Positions 1 to 8,810 of a stretch of DNA of 64,000 nucleotides are shown one piece after another; within the stretch, counting starts at the first letter, position 1; every line of letters starts with the position of its first letter. The notes under the pieces were generated by a model that was not told where the DNA came from, searched no databases, and saw only the letters and a program-made list of their open reading frames with translations. Made by a program: the position numbers and the translations under genes. Origin of the DNA: Corallococcus macrosporus DSM 14697 (lineage in GTDB: Bacteria > Myxococcota > Myxococcia > Myxococcales > Myxococcaceae). The DNA is taken from positions 784,501 to 848,500 of the forward strand of contig NZ_CP022203.1 of assembly GCF_002305895.1 (NCBI RefSeq). Reading direction: 5' to 3'.

Positions 1-1622
1 AGAAGGGGTACTTCTCCTCGGAGCTGGGGCTCCGCGCGGTCCCTCTCTCGGAGGTGCACGCGGAGCTGAAGGTCGCGGACAACGCCGAGCCCGCCGACGC
101 TCGCGTGCTCGTGTTCGACGGTGACCTGGTCGTTCCGCACGACCTCGTCCTGGATGAAGGGTTCGGCCTGCTGGCCCCCGAGAAGGACGCGCCTTCTCCG
201 TATGTGGGGCTCCTCATCCGAGGCGCGCTCACCATCGAGGGCAGCCTGCTCAACTTCGAGGACGACACCGGGCCCTTCCTGCAGGTGGAAGGCGCGCTCG
301 TCGCCAGGGGTATCGGCGTCGGTGGCTCCCAGATTCGCGTCAACGGGAGCGTTCGCACGGGTGAGCTGGTGGGCGTCTACAACCACGGCCACCTCGACGT
401 GGGGGGCGACCTCGACGCGCGCATCGTGGCCACCGAGCACGCTGTCACGGTCGCTGGAAAGACGAATGCCCTGCGCTACCTGGGGTGGGGCGCCAGCATC
501 TTCCCGGTGACGGACGGCGTGGAAGACGCGAGCGACCCGCACGATGCCAAGGGCGTCTTCGTCGCCGGTGTCCTCAAGAAGGCGGAGGAACAGGTGGACC
601 TCTCACTCGCGCGCGAGCGTGTGGCGGCGCGAAAGCCCATCCTGCTGGACGCGCCGGTGAGCGTTCGCGCCGAGTTCCGCAAGCAGATGGCCAAGAAGCT
701 GGAGGCGCCGGAGAAGCTCAAGAGCCTCGCGCTGACCCGCAAGAATCTCAGCGTCCTGCCCGCGGAGCTGTTCCAGTTCCGCCGGCTGGAGAAGCTCGAC
801 CTGACGGGGAACACGCTGCGCACGCTCCCCGAGGAGCTGGGGCAGCTCACGGAGCTGAGAGAGCTGCGGCTGAATGGCAACGGCCTGCAGGAGCTGCCCG
901 AGTCGATTGGCAACCTGGAGAAGCTCGTCCACCTGGACCTGGAGGCCAACTGCCTCTGGCGGCTCCCGGACTCCCTGGCGCGCTGCACCGAGCTGCGCAC
1001 CCTCAACCTCATCAACAATCCCTATTCGTACGTGCGCGCCTCGTTCGGCGGCTGGGCCAAGGTGAAGCTGCTCCGCGACTTCCCCGAGGTCCTCACCCGC
1101 CTGCCGAAGCTGGAGGTGGTGGAGTTCAAGGGCACCTTCTTGCGCTCGCTGCCGGCGCGCGCGTTCGACAGCAAGCGCTTGCAGCGGGTGAGCATCCAGG
1201 ACTCGCTCATCACCGACGTCGACAAGGCGCTGCACCCGTTGGTGGAGGTCGACCTGGAGCACGCGAAGCAGACCGCCGCGGACTTCGTGCGCTTCTGGTT
1301 CGCGCATGACACCGTCCACCTCGTGGACTTCTACGACGCGAAGACGCGGCGGTACGACTTCACCGACGTCATCGCGCTGGTCGGCCTCCTGCTCGAAAGC
1401 GCTGTCCCCGTCCCCGCGTCCTACGAAGGCGTGCTGGCTACCTGGAAGCACCAGATTGAAAGGGTGGGCCACGTCATCGACCGGAGCGAAAGGAACCCGG
1501 AGCATGCGCGGGCGCTGTTCGGTGCGCTCCGGGACGCGCTCGACACGCTGGGCACGCCGTACGGTGCGAACGCGCTCGTGGACGGCCTGCGCGCGCTGTT
1601 CGACGAGCGCGCGCGAGCCTAG
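1..1622 (+). CDS. Leucine-rich-repeat protein with beta-helix-like N-terminal part (5' end outside window)
   Basis: The frame is open to the left edge (codons from base 3), so the real start lies outside; the GTG at 54 is only the first internal start codon. Counting from it, residues about 20-150 are short strands rich in G, V and I (RGALTIEGSL, VNGSVRTGEL, LDVGGDLDARI), which suggests a right-handed beta-helix of the bactofilin sort. Residues about 225-325 hold four to five leucine-rich repeats of the bacterial 23-residue type (LEKLDLTGNTLRTLPEEL). The last 150 residues look helical and are not recognised. No enzyme motif is visible; LRR proteins usually bind other proteins. It converges on the next gene with 11 bp between stop codons. 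Confidence 0.85.
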   Translation, partial: KGYFSSELGLRAVPLSEVHAELKVADNAEPADARVLVFDGDLVVPHDLVLDEGFGLLAPEKDAPSPYVGLLIRGALTIEGSLLNFEDDTGPFLQVEGALVARGIGVGGSQIRVNGSVRTGELVGVYNHGHLDVGGDLDARIVATEHAVTVAGKTNALRYLGWGASIFPVTDGVEDASDPHDAKGVFVAGVLKKAEEQVDLSLARERVAARKPILLDAPVSVRAEFRKQMAKKLEAPEKLKSLALTRKNLSVLPAELFQFRRLEKLDLTGNTLRTLPEELGQLTELRELRLNGNGLQELPESIGNLEKLVHLDLEANCLWRLPDSLARCTELRTLNLINNPYSYVRASFGGWAKVKLLRDFPEVLTRLPKLEVVEFKGTFLRSLPARAFDSKRLQRVSIQDSLITDVDKALHPLVEVDLEHAKQTAADFVRFWFAHDTVHLVDFYDAKTRRYDFTDVIALVGLLLESAVPVPASYEGVLATWKHQIERVGHVIDRSERNPEHARALFGALRDALDTLGTPYGANALVDGLRALFDERARA

Positions 1623-1633
1623 CCACGAGGGGC

Positions 1634-2872
1634 CTACGGCGTACCGCCCGGCACCCACACGCCCCAGTCCAGGAGCTGCATGCCTCCACCGGCAGGCATG
1701 AGCTGGTCGAGCAGCGGCTGGAAGCGCGCCTCGTGGGCCAGCCCGGAGAGTGCCTCGTCCCAGGGGTCGGCGGCATAGACCTGGACCTGGACGTTGTTCA
1801 TCTGGGGCTGTGGCGTCTCGAAGCGAAGCGCCGGAACGCGGTGCGCGCCCACCGTCACGGTCTCGCTCCTGGCCGGCGCGAGGCCCGTGGGAGACGGGGG
1901 CCACTGCCGGACGTCGAGGGACTCCCAGATGCGCGCCAGCACCGCTTCCTCCAGAGGCACGGCGTCCGCCTGGGTGAAGTCCGGGCACGCCGCGCCTGTC
2001 TTGGACGGCGTCACCTGCTGACGCAGGAGGAAGCCTCGCTCCGCGGCCTGGCAGGTGCGCATCACCGACGTGGTGTCCTCCCCCACCTGCACGTCGAACC
2101 AGGTGCCCGGCCCCCAGGGACGGGCGAGCGTGGGCGGCAGGCCGGTGCCACCCTCCTGTCCCTGGCGCGCCTCCACCAGGGTGAGCTGGGAGCCGCCGCC
2201 CGTGCCGAAGCCCGACAGCGTGGTGCTCGCGTCGAGCAGGCCATTGGTGAGGTACAGCGGCCCCGGCGTCGCCGCGTAGAGGCGGTTCTCCAGAGGACCG
2301 TCGAACGACCGCTTGTCATTCAGGTACCGCTTCGCCTCCCACTGGCGGCCCGCGGCGGCGAGCTGTTCGGTGCTCTGCTTGCCTTCACGGGGGGCGTCCA
2401 GCGCACGCGACTCATCCGCGCGCACGGGCATCACCAGCGGACGCGCCAGCAGGGGCTGCCGCGATGGCGCGCCGCCGTCCTCGGTGAAGTAGAGCGTCAC
2501 CCAGACCCAGGGCAGCTCCACCGCGGAGACCTCCAGCGTCACCACGCCAGCCACCGCGGCCGAGGGCACGGTGCCGGGCGCCTGCCGGCCCATGGCCTTG
2601 CGGTTGGCGGAGAAGGAATACGCCACGCGGTCCCCCACGCGCGCATTCAGCCAGAGCGAGTTGCCGCGCCGCGTTGGTGCCTCCGCCTCCGCCTCCGCCT
2701 CCGCCTCTGTCGCCGTCTCCGTCACGGGGGCCGGGGTGGAAACTTCCGGCGGCGCGGTGGTGCCGTCGGAGGGCGTGGTGTGGGGCTCCACGCTCTTGCA
2801 GCTCGTGCCCAGGGCCAGGGCGGCGCACAGCATCGCGGGGCGGGACAGGGAGGCGGCGACAGGCTTTCGCAT
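1634..2872 (-). CDS. Putative lipoprotein, 412 aa, with Glu-Ala repeat
   Basis: The start MRKPVAAS at 2872 begins a signal peptide ending at Cys25 (ALGTSC, a weak lipobox), so an envelope lipoprotein is inferred. An upstream ATG at 2899 would add nine residues and spoil the signal. After a Thr/Pro/Ser-rich linker comes an EA dipeptide run of about five units (residues about 49-58) encoded by a GCCTCC hexamer repeat, then a globular domain of about 350 residues with no motif I recognise. It is divergent from the DUF4139 gene (99 bp between starts). The same frame stays open far upstream, but that part is antisense to the DUF4139 gene and is not coding. Confidence 0.8.
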   Translation of the reverse strand: MRKPVAASLSRPAMLCAALALGTSCKSVEPHTTPSDGTTAPPEVSTPAPVTETATEAEAEAEAEAPTRRGNSLWLNARVGDRVAYSFSANRKAMGRQAPGTVPSAAVAGVVTLEVSAVELPWVWVTLYFTEDGGAPSRQPLLARPLVMPVRADESRALDAPREGKQSTEQLAAAGRQWEAKRYLNDKRSFDGPLENRLYAATPGPLYLTNGLLDASTTLSGFGTGGGSQLTLVEARQGQEGGTGLPPTLARPWGPGTWFDVQVGEDTTSVMRTCQAAERGFLLRQQVTPSKTGAACPDFTQADAVPLEEAVLARIWESLDVRQWPPSPTGLAPARSETVTVGAHRVPALRFETPQPQMNNVQVQVYAADPWDEALSGLAHEARFQPLLDQLMPAGGGMQLLDWGVWVPGGTP

Positions 2873-2971
2873 TCGGGCAACCTCGATGGTGAGGGGCATT
2901 GCGTCACCCCTGTCGGACCTTGATACACCGGGGCGCTGGCCTGCCCCCAACTTTCTGGAGTTCCGCGTCCC

Positions 2972-4987
2972 ATGAGCTCGAACCTGCGCATCCGTCGTGT
3001 CGTCCTCTACAAGCATGGCGTCGGCTATTTCGAGCGCCGGGGAAAGGTGAGCGGCAACGACACGCTCCACCTGGACTTCAAGGCGCGCGACATGAACGAC
3101 GTGCTGAAGTCGCTGACGGTGTTGGATTTGTCGGGCGGCTCGGTGTCGGCGGTGAGCTACGACTCCACGAAGCCGCTGGAGCAGCTCCTGGCGGAGGCCA
3201 CCATCCGCATCCCGGAGGACGGCAGCCTCACGGCGCTGCTGGGGCAAATCAAGGGCGCGCGCGTGCGGGTGCGCGTGGGCGGCGCGCAGGTGGAGGGCTC
3301 CATCATCGGCCTGGACTCGCTGGCGGTGGCGACGGGCGAGACGGCCTTGATGCGTCCGTTCCTGTCGTTGCTGGTGGGCGCCTCGCTGCGCACCTTCGAC
3401 ATCCTGGACGTGTCCGAGCTGGAGTTCCTGGACGAGGCCGTGCGCAAGGATTTGGAGTTCTACCTGGCCACGGTGTTGTCCTCGTACAAGAAGGACTCCA
3501 AGCGGATGGCCATCCTCACCTCGGGCCAGGGCGAGCGCGAGCTGTTCGTCAGCTACGTGGTGGAGTCGCCGGTGTGGAAGACGAGCTACCGCATCCTCCT
3601 GGACGAGGGCGAGCCGCCGCTGCTCCAGGGCTGGGCGCTGGTGGACAACACCGGAGACGAGGACTGGGTGGACGTGAAGCTGTCGCTCATCGCCGGGCTG
3701 CCGGTGTCCTTCGTGCATGACCTCTACAACCCCCGGTACATGAAGCGGCCGGTGGTGGAGGTGAAGACGGAGGCCGCCGCCGCGCCGGTGATTCCGGAGG
3801 AGAGCTTCGGGAGCGCCGCGGACATGCTGAGGGACGCGGAGCTGGCCGCGCCGATGATGTCCGCGATGCCCGCTCCGGCGCCCGCGGCCGCGCCGCGCCG
3901 CTCGCGCGCGGAGCGAGGAGGGCAGGTGCCCGTGGGCGGCCCAGGCAGTGGCGGCCCGAAGCTGCGCGAGGTGATGGAGAAGAGCGCCCCGGTGACGACG
4001 CTCACCCGGGAAGTCGGAGACCTCTTCGAGTACGGCGTGGACCGGCCGGTGACGGTGCACCGCAACCAGAGCGCGCTGGTGCCGATTCTGCACAAGCCCT
4101 TCGAGGGCAAGCGGGTGCTCCTCTACAACCGGGCCACGCGGGAGAAGAACCCCATGGCGTGCATCGAGCTGAAGAACACCACGGGCCTGACGTTGGAGGG
4201 CGGCCCGGTGACGGTGACGGAGGACGAGCGCTACGTGGGCGAGGCGATGCTCGACACGATGAAGCCGAACGACCGGCGCTTCGTGCCCTACGCGGTGGAG
4301 CTGGGGTGCGTGGTGTCGATTGAAGACCTCACCGAGGATGGGCCGGTGTTCCGCGTGGTGGTGAACGCCGGGATGCTGGTGGCGGAGTACTTCCACGTGC
4401 GGCGCACCACCTACCTGTCGCGCAACAAGGCGCAGCGGGCGCAGGTGCTGTACGTGGAGCACCCGCGCCAGGGCTGGGAGCTGGCCAAGGACGCGCCGGA
4501 GCCCGCGGAGACGACGGAGGGCTTCTGGCGCTTCAAGCGGGAGCTGGCGGCGGGGGCGCAGGAGTCGTTCACCGTCACCGAGCGCACGCGGGGGCAGCGC
4601 CAGTACCTCATCTCCAGCATGGGGTTGGACCAGGTCACCTACTTCGTGTCGCAGCGCTTCGTGGACGAGAAGATGGCGGGCCTGCTGAAGGAGGTCGTCG
4701 CGCAGCGCGAGCAGGTGGACGCGCTGGCGAAGGACGAGCAGCGCCTCCAGGAGGAGCGCAACCAGCTCTTCCGGGACCAGGAGCGCATCCGCTCCAACAT
4801 CGAGTCGCTGAAGAGCGGCGCCTCGCAACGCGAGCTGGCGGACCGCTTCGTGGCCAAGCTCAACGAGCAGGAGGACCGGCTGGAGGCCATCGCCCGTGAG
4901 ATGGAGGCGCTCGTCAAACAGCGGCAGGAGGCCCAGAAGGCGCTGAACCGCCGCATCCAGGCGCTCAGCTACACGGCGGACCTGTAA
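2972..4987 (+). CDS. DUF4139 domain-containing protein, 671 aa
   Basis: The start ATG at 2972 opens with RIRRVVLYKHGVGYFERRG, the usual beginning of this family in myxobacteria. The segment around residues 185-225 (YVVESPVWKTSYRI, then LVDNTGDEDWVDVKLSL) is the conserved DUF4139 core. A Pro/Ala-rich linker lies near residues 290-325, and residues about 560-665 form a long Glu/Arg/Gln-rich coiled coil. There is no signal peptide, so a cytoplasmic protein is likely. The biochemical function of the family is unknown. The last 17 bases of the gene (from 4971) are repeated at 5587 as part of a tandem duplication. Confidence 0.85.
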   Translation: MSSNLRIRRVVLYKHGVGYFERRGKVSGNDTLHLDFKARDMNDVLKSLTVLDLSGGSVSAVSYDSTKPLEQLLAEATIRIPEDGSLTALLGQIKGARVRVRVGGAQVEGSIIGLDSLAVATGETALMRPFLSLLVGASLRTFDILDVSELEFLDEAVRKDLEFYLATVLSSYKKDSKRMAILTSGQGERELFVSYVVESPVWKTSYRILLDEGEPPLLQGWALVDNTGDEDWVDVKLSLIAGLPVSFVHDLYNPRYMKRPVVEVKTEAAAAPVIPEESFGSAADMLRDAELAAPMMSAMPAPAPAAAPRRSRAERGGQVPVGGPGSGGPKLREVMEKSAPVTTLTREVGDLFEYGVDRPVTVHRNQSALVPILHKPFEGKRVLLYNRATREKNPMACIELKNTTGLTLEGGPVTVTEDERYVGEAMLDTMKPNDRRFVPYAVELGCVVSIEDLTEDGPVFRVVVNAGMLVAEYFHVRRTTYLSRNKAQRAQVLYVEHPRQGWELAKDAPEPAETTEGFWRFKRELAAGAQESFTVTERTRGQRQYLISSMGLDQVTYFVSQRFVDEKMAGLLKEVVAQREQVDALAKDEQRLQEERNQLFRDQERIRSNIESLKSGASQRELADRFVAKLNEQEDRLEAIAREMEALVKQRQEAQKALNRRIQALSYTADL

Positions 4988-5069
4988 TCCGCGAGATTCG
5001 AAGCTGTCGGCGGGGTGCTGGCGGGGCGTCGCAGGTGGACGCCTCGGTCTCCCGATATGGTGATGCCGG

Positions 5070-5093
5070 AGCGTCGTTGGCACACCGACGCCC
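5070..5093. promoter_or_regulatory. Conserved inverted repeat upstream of lipoprotein copy 1
   Basis: GCGTCG and CGACGC pair across a 9-base loop, about 30 bp before the start codon. The equivalent site upstream of copy 2 (5687-5707) keeps a GCGTC/GACGC stem although its loop has changed. Conservation of the stem suggests an operator or 5'-UTR hairpin. This is inference from two copies only. Confidence 0.35.
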
Positions 5094-5118
5094 GGTAATC
5101 ATCAGGCGAGGAGACGAC

Positions 5119-5556
5119 ATGCGAGTTCAGGCCGTGGTGCTGGCCGTGCTGTTGATGGCTTGTGGCGGGGACGACGAGGATTTTACTGCCCGCTTCGATG
5201 TGTGCTTCCTGCCGGACTACCAGTATTGCGACAGGGGCCTGGAGGTCACGTCGGACGGCAGCGGCGTTGCGTCCGCTATGGAGGCTCCGAATCTCCCCGC
5301 GCAGACGTGGTCGGTCACTTTGACGGAGCCCGAGCTCCAGGGACTCCTGGCGGATGTGGAGCTGGCTCGCACCGTGAAATGGGAGCCCTCCTATGAGGAC
5401 CCCAACCGCTACGACAACTACCGCTTCATCCTTGTGCTCTCCGATGCGGATGGCGAGCGGCGCACGGTGTTGGAGCCTGTCGCGAGCTTCTGGCCCGAGC
5501 ACCTGGCTCCGCTGATGACCCGTCTGCGTGACGTGTACCGAGCCAGCCTGCCTTGA
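5119..5556 (+). CDS. Small lipoprotein, 145 aa (duplicate copy 1)
   Basis: The ATG at 5119 follows the ribosome site GGCGAGGAGA. The N-terminus MRVQAVVLAVLLMACGGD is a textbook lipoprotein signal with Cys at residue 15 (LMAC lipobox). The rest is a small globular domain ending in PEHLAPLMTRLRDVY. A paralogue follows immediately (5735-6181) with the same signal peptide and the same PEHLAPL end. Function is unknown; its place is probably the inner face of the outer membrane or the periplasm. Confidence 0.85.
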   Translation: MRVQAVVLAVLLMACGGDDEDFTARFDVCFLPDYQYCDRGLEVTSDGSGVASAMEAPNLPAQTWSVTLTEPELQGLLADVELARTVKWEPSYEDPNRYDNYRFILVLSDADGERRTVLEPVASFWPEHLAPLMTRLRDVYRASLP

Positions 5557-5586
5557 GCGACCATGCCCTGTGCCGGCGTGTCGATG

Positions 5587-6202
5587 ACACGGCGGACCTG
5601 TAACCCAGGGACTCCGAACCCGGATGCCGGTCTTCGGAAGCACGTCTCGGCTGGAAATTGCCGAGGCCCGATATGCAGATGCCGGAGCGTCGTTGGCATG
5701 CTGACGCCCCGTAATCATCCTGCGAGGAGACGACATGCGAATTCAGGCCGTGGTGCTGGCAGTGCTGTTGATGGCCTGTGGTGACAGTGGGGGGGAACCG
5801 GACGAGAACGCATTCCTGGCCCTCTTCGAGGTGAGCTACGGCAACTGCGCTGGGGTGTGTTACGCCCGCCTCGACGTCGCCTCGGATGGCGCCGCCCAGG
5901 TGTCCTACGCGGAGCGAAAGGGCAGGCTCGAGACGAAACGGCCGTTCTTGCTGTGGCAGTCCGAGTTGGACGGCCTCCTGGAGGACGTGGCGCTGTCGCG
6001 CACCGAGGCGTGGGAGTCCCAGTATGGGTGCCCGGAATGCGTGGACCAGGGGCAGTACTTCCTCAAGCTCGCCGGCACGGATGGGGTGCGGCAGGCAACC
6101 GTGGATCCAAACGTCATTCCAGAGCACCTGGCTCCGCTCATCGGTCGGCTGGATGAGGTGCTCGTGAGGGGCCTGCGCTGAGCGGCCGCGTCCTGGCGCG
6201 GC
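5587..6202 (+). repeat. Tandem duplication, unit 2
   Basis: This is the second copy of the 616-bp unit. It begins with a copy of the last 17 bases of the DUF4139 gene, which here belong to no gene, and continues through the upstream control region and the second lipoprotein gene. Coding parts have diverged strongly, whereas the upstream 60-70 bp, RBS and signal-peptide codons remain nearly identical. The right end is approximate. Confidence 0.75.
5735..6181 (+). CDS. Small lipoprotein, 148 aa (duplicate copy 2)
   Basis: The ATG at 5735 has the same GCGAGGAGA ribosome site as copy 1. The signal MRIQAVVLAVLLMACGDS gives a lipidated Cys15. The mature part shares the plan of copy 1 (central LxxLLEDVxLSRTxxWE segment, C-terminal IPEHLAPLIGRLDEV) but has two extra Cys pairs (GNCAGVCY and YGCPEC). 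Divergence of the body with a conserved signal suggests the two copies have specialised. No function is known. Confidence 0.85.
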   Translation: MRIQAVVLAVLLMACGDSGGEPDENAFLALFEVSYGNCAGVCYARLDVASDGAAQVSYAERKGRLETKRPFLLWQSELDGLLEDVALSRTEAWESQYGCPECVDQGQYFLKLAGTDGVRQATVDPNVIPEHLAPLIGRLDEVLVRGLR

Positions 6203-6205
6203 CGC
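6182..6205. terminator. Strong stem-loop between convergent genes
   Basis: GCGGCCGCG and CGCGGCCGC form a perfect 9-bp stem with a 6-base loop, directly after the stop codon at 6181 and facing the convergent gene ending at 6227. There is no T-tract, as is common for high-GC terminators. Confidence 0.6.
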
Positions 6206-6226
6206 CGCGTTGAACGGCGGCCCGCG

Positions 6227-6796
6227 CTACCCGGAGACGATGCGCCAGCGCAGCGTCCCGTCCTTGTCCGGCTCCACGATTTCCACGCGCGGATTCTTGG
6301 CGCTGGAGCATTCCAGGTACGCCTTGAAGCCCCCCGCCATCTCGTGGAGGGCCACCGGTGTCCGGTAGGTGAACTGGCGCAGCAGCAGCATGCCCGCGCC
6401 GTTCTCCTCCTGGTGCACCAGCTCCCCCTGGTCGCAGTAGGAGCGCCACATGCGCCGCGCCATGCCCAGCACCATGGTGGGCGTGGTGAAGCGCAGCACC
6501 ATCTTGAAGATGGAGTGGATGTCCCGCAGGGTGACTTCGTAGCCCACCGTGTGGGCCCCCTCCGGCTTCCCGTCGAAGTGCCTGTCCACCACGTGCTGGA
6601 TGATGCCGAAGTACGTCTCCACCGGCACCCAGCCCACCGCCAGCGTCGTGCGCGGGTCCGCGTGGGGTTGCAGCTCGGGAATCAGCGACTCCACGGCCGT
6701 GCGCGCGGTGTCCTCGCCGAAGCGCTCGTGCACGTAGGCCAGCAGGTTCTGGACGGTGAAGCCCTTGTAGTTCACTCCCGACAGTGAGGCTGTCAC
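6227..6796 (-). CDS. Hypothetical protein, 189 aa, possibly related to the DUF2378/HNOB fold
   Basis: The start ATG at 6796 opens MTASLSGVNYKGF. There is no signal peptide. The order of elements (NYKGFTVQNLLAYVHERFGE at the N-terminus, a mixed helical middle, and a C-terminal strand ending GTLRWRIVSG) resembles in outline the heme-NO-binding-like fold. It also resembles the myxobacterial DUF2378 proteins, one of which lies at 18752. That link is my inference from pattern, not an established match. It stands alone, convergent with the small lipoprotein operon. Confidence 0.65.
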   Translation of the reverse strand: MTASLSGVNYKGFTVQNLLAYVHERFGEDTARTAVESLIPELQPHADPRTTLAVGWVPVETYFGIIQHVVDRHFDGKPEGAHTVGYEVTLRDIHSIFKMVLRFTTPTMVLGMARRMWRSYCDQGELVHQEENGAGMLLLRQFTYRTPVALHEMAGGFKAYLECSSAKNPRVEIVEPDKDGTLRWRIVSG

Positions 6797-6966
6797 GCTT
6801 GCGATACCCCCCGCTCCAACCTGTGAGCCGGCCTTGGCTCACAGGCGGGTTGCGGCAAAGCCGTATGCTAGAGCACTCCGCGACACGGCGGAAATAGCGG
6901 CGCACGCCATTTCCCCCGCGACAGCCACGTCGCGCCCCGGATTCCCGGCCTGTCCCGGGTGAGTGC

Positions 6967-8688
6967 TCAGCGCTGGAACGCGCGGTGGACCTCTTCGCCG
7001 GCCACCACCGTCAGCCGCACCTCGGCGCCGGGCAGCTCGGAGACGGGCCCGTCCACCGGGTCCACCGACAGCGCGACGAAGTCCGCGTCCATGCCGGGCT
7101 GGAGCCGGCCGCGCCGGGCCTCCGCGAAGGACGCGTGCGCCGCGCCCACGGTGAAGCCCTCCAGCGCCTCCTGGCCGCTGAGCCGCTGCTCGCCGTACCA
7201 GCCGCCCTCCGGCAGGCCCCGGAGGTCCTGGCGCGTGCGCGCCGCGTACAGGCCCGCGAGCACGTTCGGCCGCTCCACCGGGAAGTCGCTGCCCAGCGCC
7301 AGCACCGCGCCGGACGCCTTCAGCCGCTGCCACGCGTAGGCGCCGCGGATGCGCTCCGGCCCCACGCGCGCCTCCGCCCAGGGCATGTCGCTGGTGGCGT
7401 GCGTGGGCTGCACGCTGGCGATGAAGCCGCTCCTCCCCAGCCGGTCGATGTCCTCCAGGCGCATGATTTGCGCGTGCTCCACGCGGTGCCGGCCGGACTG
7501 CCGCGTGCCGGTGGCCTCGGCCGCGCGCGAGAGCACGTCCAGCACCACCGTGTTGGCCCGGTCGCCAATCGCGTGCGTGCACACCTGGAAGCCCTTCGCC
7601 ATGAAGGCGCGCACGCGCGCCTCGTACTCCTCGGGCGACAGCAGCAGCAGGCCGCGGTGGCCCGGCTCATCGCTGTAGTCCTGGTGCAGCGCCGCGCCCC
7701 GGCTGCCCAGCGCGCCATCCAGGGAGAGCTTCACCGCGCGCAGCGTGAGCATCTTCCCCTCATGGGGGCCGTCCTTCAGGTACGTCTCGCGGTCCGCCGT
7801 CTGGCCATCCGCCATGGCGTAGACGCGCAGCTTCAGCGTGCCCGCCTTGTCCCAGCGCTGGAGCAGGCGGAAGGTGCGCAGGTCCATGCCCGCGTCGTGG
7901 ACGCCGGTGAGGCCCACCTGCGCGGCGTGGTTGAGCGCCGCCGTCAACTGCGCGGCGTGCTGCGCATCCGTGGCCGGGGGCAGCACCGCCTCAATCAGCC
8001 CCATGGCGTTGTCCACCAGGATGCCGGTGGGCTCGCCGCCTTCACCCCGGAGGATGCGGCCTCCCGCCGGGTCCTTCGTGTCACGGGTGATGCCCGCGCG
8101 CCGCAGCGCCTCGCCGTTGACCCACAGCGCGTGCCCGTCCACGCGGCTCAGCGCCACCGGCCGCGTGGGGAAGCGCGCGTCCAGGTCCGCCCGCGACGGG
8201 AAGGTCTTCTCCGGCCAGTCGTTCTGGTCCCAGCCGCGGCCCAGCAGCCACTCGCCCTGGAAGGCGGAGGACGGCGCGGAGGAGACGCGCTCCAGCGCCT
8301 CCGCCTTCGTGTCCACGCCCTGCAGGTCCACCGTCACCAGGCCGCGGCCCAGGCCCGCCAGGTGCCCGTGCGCGTCGGTGAGGCCCGGCACCACCGTGGC
8401 GCTGCCCAGGTCCACCACGCGCGCGTCCTGGCCCGCGGCGGCGAGCACCTCCTCCCGCGTGCCGGTGGCCAGCACCTTGCCGTCCTTCACCGCCAGCGCC
8501 TGCACCTGGGGCTTCGCCGGGTCCAGCGTCCGGATGCGCTGGGCCACGTACACCGTCGTGGTGGCGGTGGGCGTGGGCGCGGGGCCCGGGCCGTCATCCA
8601 CGGGCGGCACGCGCCGGGTGCAGCTTGAAAGGCTGGTCAGGAGGAGTACCGCCCCGAGGAGTCCACCACCGAGTCGTCGCAGCGTCAT
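6967..8688 (-). CDS. Lipoprotein amidohydrolase, YtcJ-like (amidohydrolase 3), 573 aa
   Basis: The start ATG at 8688 gives a lipoprotein signal with Cys23 (LSSC). An upstream in-frame start would hide the signal. Metal-ligand motifs of the family are present in order: DAHGHL (105-110), the carboxylated-lysine region AVKLSLDGALGSRGA, CTHAIGDRA, HRVEHAQ and the late GSDFPVE. The family hydrolyses amide or similar bonds in exported or periplasmic substrates; the substrate here cannot be read from sequence. It is monocistronic by spacing (122 bp from the next gene on the same strand). Confidence 0.85.
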   Translation of the reverse strand: MTLRRLGGGLLGAVLLLTSLSSCTRRVPPVDDGPGPAPTPTATTTVYVAQRIRTLDPAKPQVQALAVKDGKVLATGTREEVLAAAGQDARVVDLGSATVVPGLTDAHGHLAGLGRGLVTVDLQGVDTKAEALERVSSAPSSAFQGEWLLGRGWDQNDWPEKTFPSRADLDARFPTRPVALSRVDGHALWVNGEALRRAGITRDTKDPAGGRILRGEGGEPTGILVDNAMGLIEAVLPPATDAQHAAQLTAALNHAAQVGLTGVHDAGMDLRTFRLLQRWDKAGTLKLRVYAMADGQTADRETYLKDGPHEGKMLTLRAVKLSLDGALGSRGAALHQDYSDEPGHRGLLLLSPEEYEARVRAFMAKGFQVCTHAIGDRANTVVLDVLSRAAEATGTRQSGRHRVEHAQIMRLEDIDRLGRSGFIASVQPTHATSDMPWAEARVGPERIRGAYAWQRLKASGAVLALGSDFPVERPNVLAGLYAARTRQDLRGLPEGGWYGEQRLSGQEALEGFTVGAAHASFAEARRGRLQPGMDADFVALSVDPVDGPVSELPGAEVRLTVVAGEEVHRAFQR

Positions 8689-8810
8689 GTCTGGCACCTG
8701 TCTGGGAGCCCGCGCAATCCCTGGCGCGCCCGGCGCGACACTCTGGCGCACCCGGAAGGGGAGGCCAAGCACTGGCGTCCCCTTCCGGGCGTGTTGCTGT
8801 CACTGCACGG

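Larger units (their letters stand above)
4971..5586 (+). repeat. Tandem duplication, unit 1 (616 bp)
   Basis: This unit starts inside the 3' end of the DUF4139 gene and runs through the first small lipoprotein gene. The 17-base string ACACGGCGGACCTGTAA at 4971 recurs at 5587. GCCGGAGCGT at 5065 recurs at 5681, and the start codon at 5119 recurs at 5735. All three pairs are exactly 616 bp apart, so the copies have no net length change over this part. Confidence 0.85.

Noticed and set aside
2900-5083. Very long minus-strand frame continuing upstream of the lipoprotein at 1634-2872
   Set aside because: It is antisense to the clear DUF4139 gene, and its translation is His/Arg/Leu-rich noise typical of GC-rich shadow frames.
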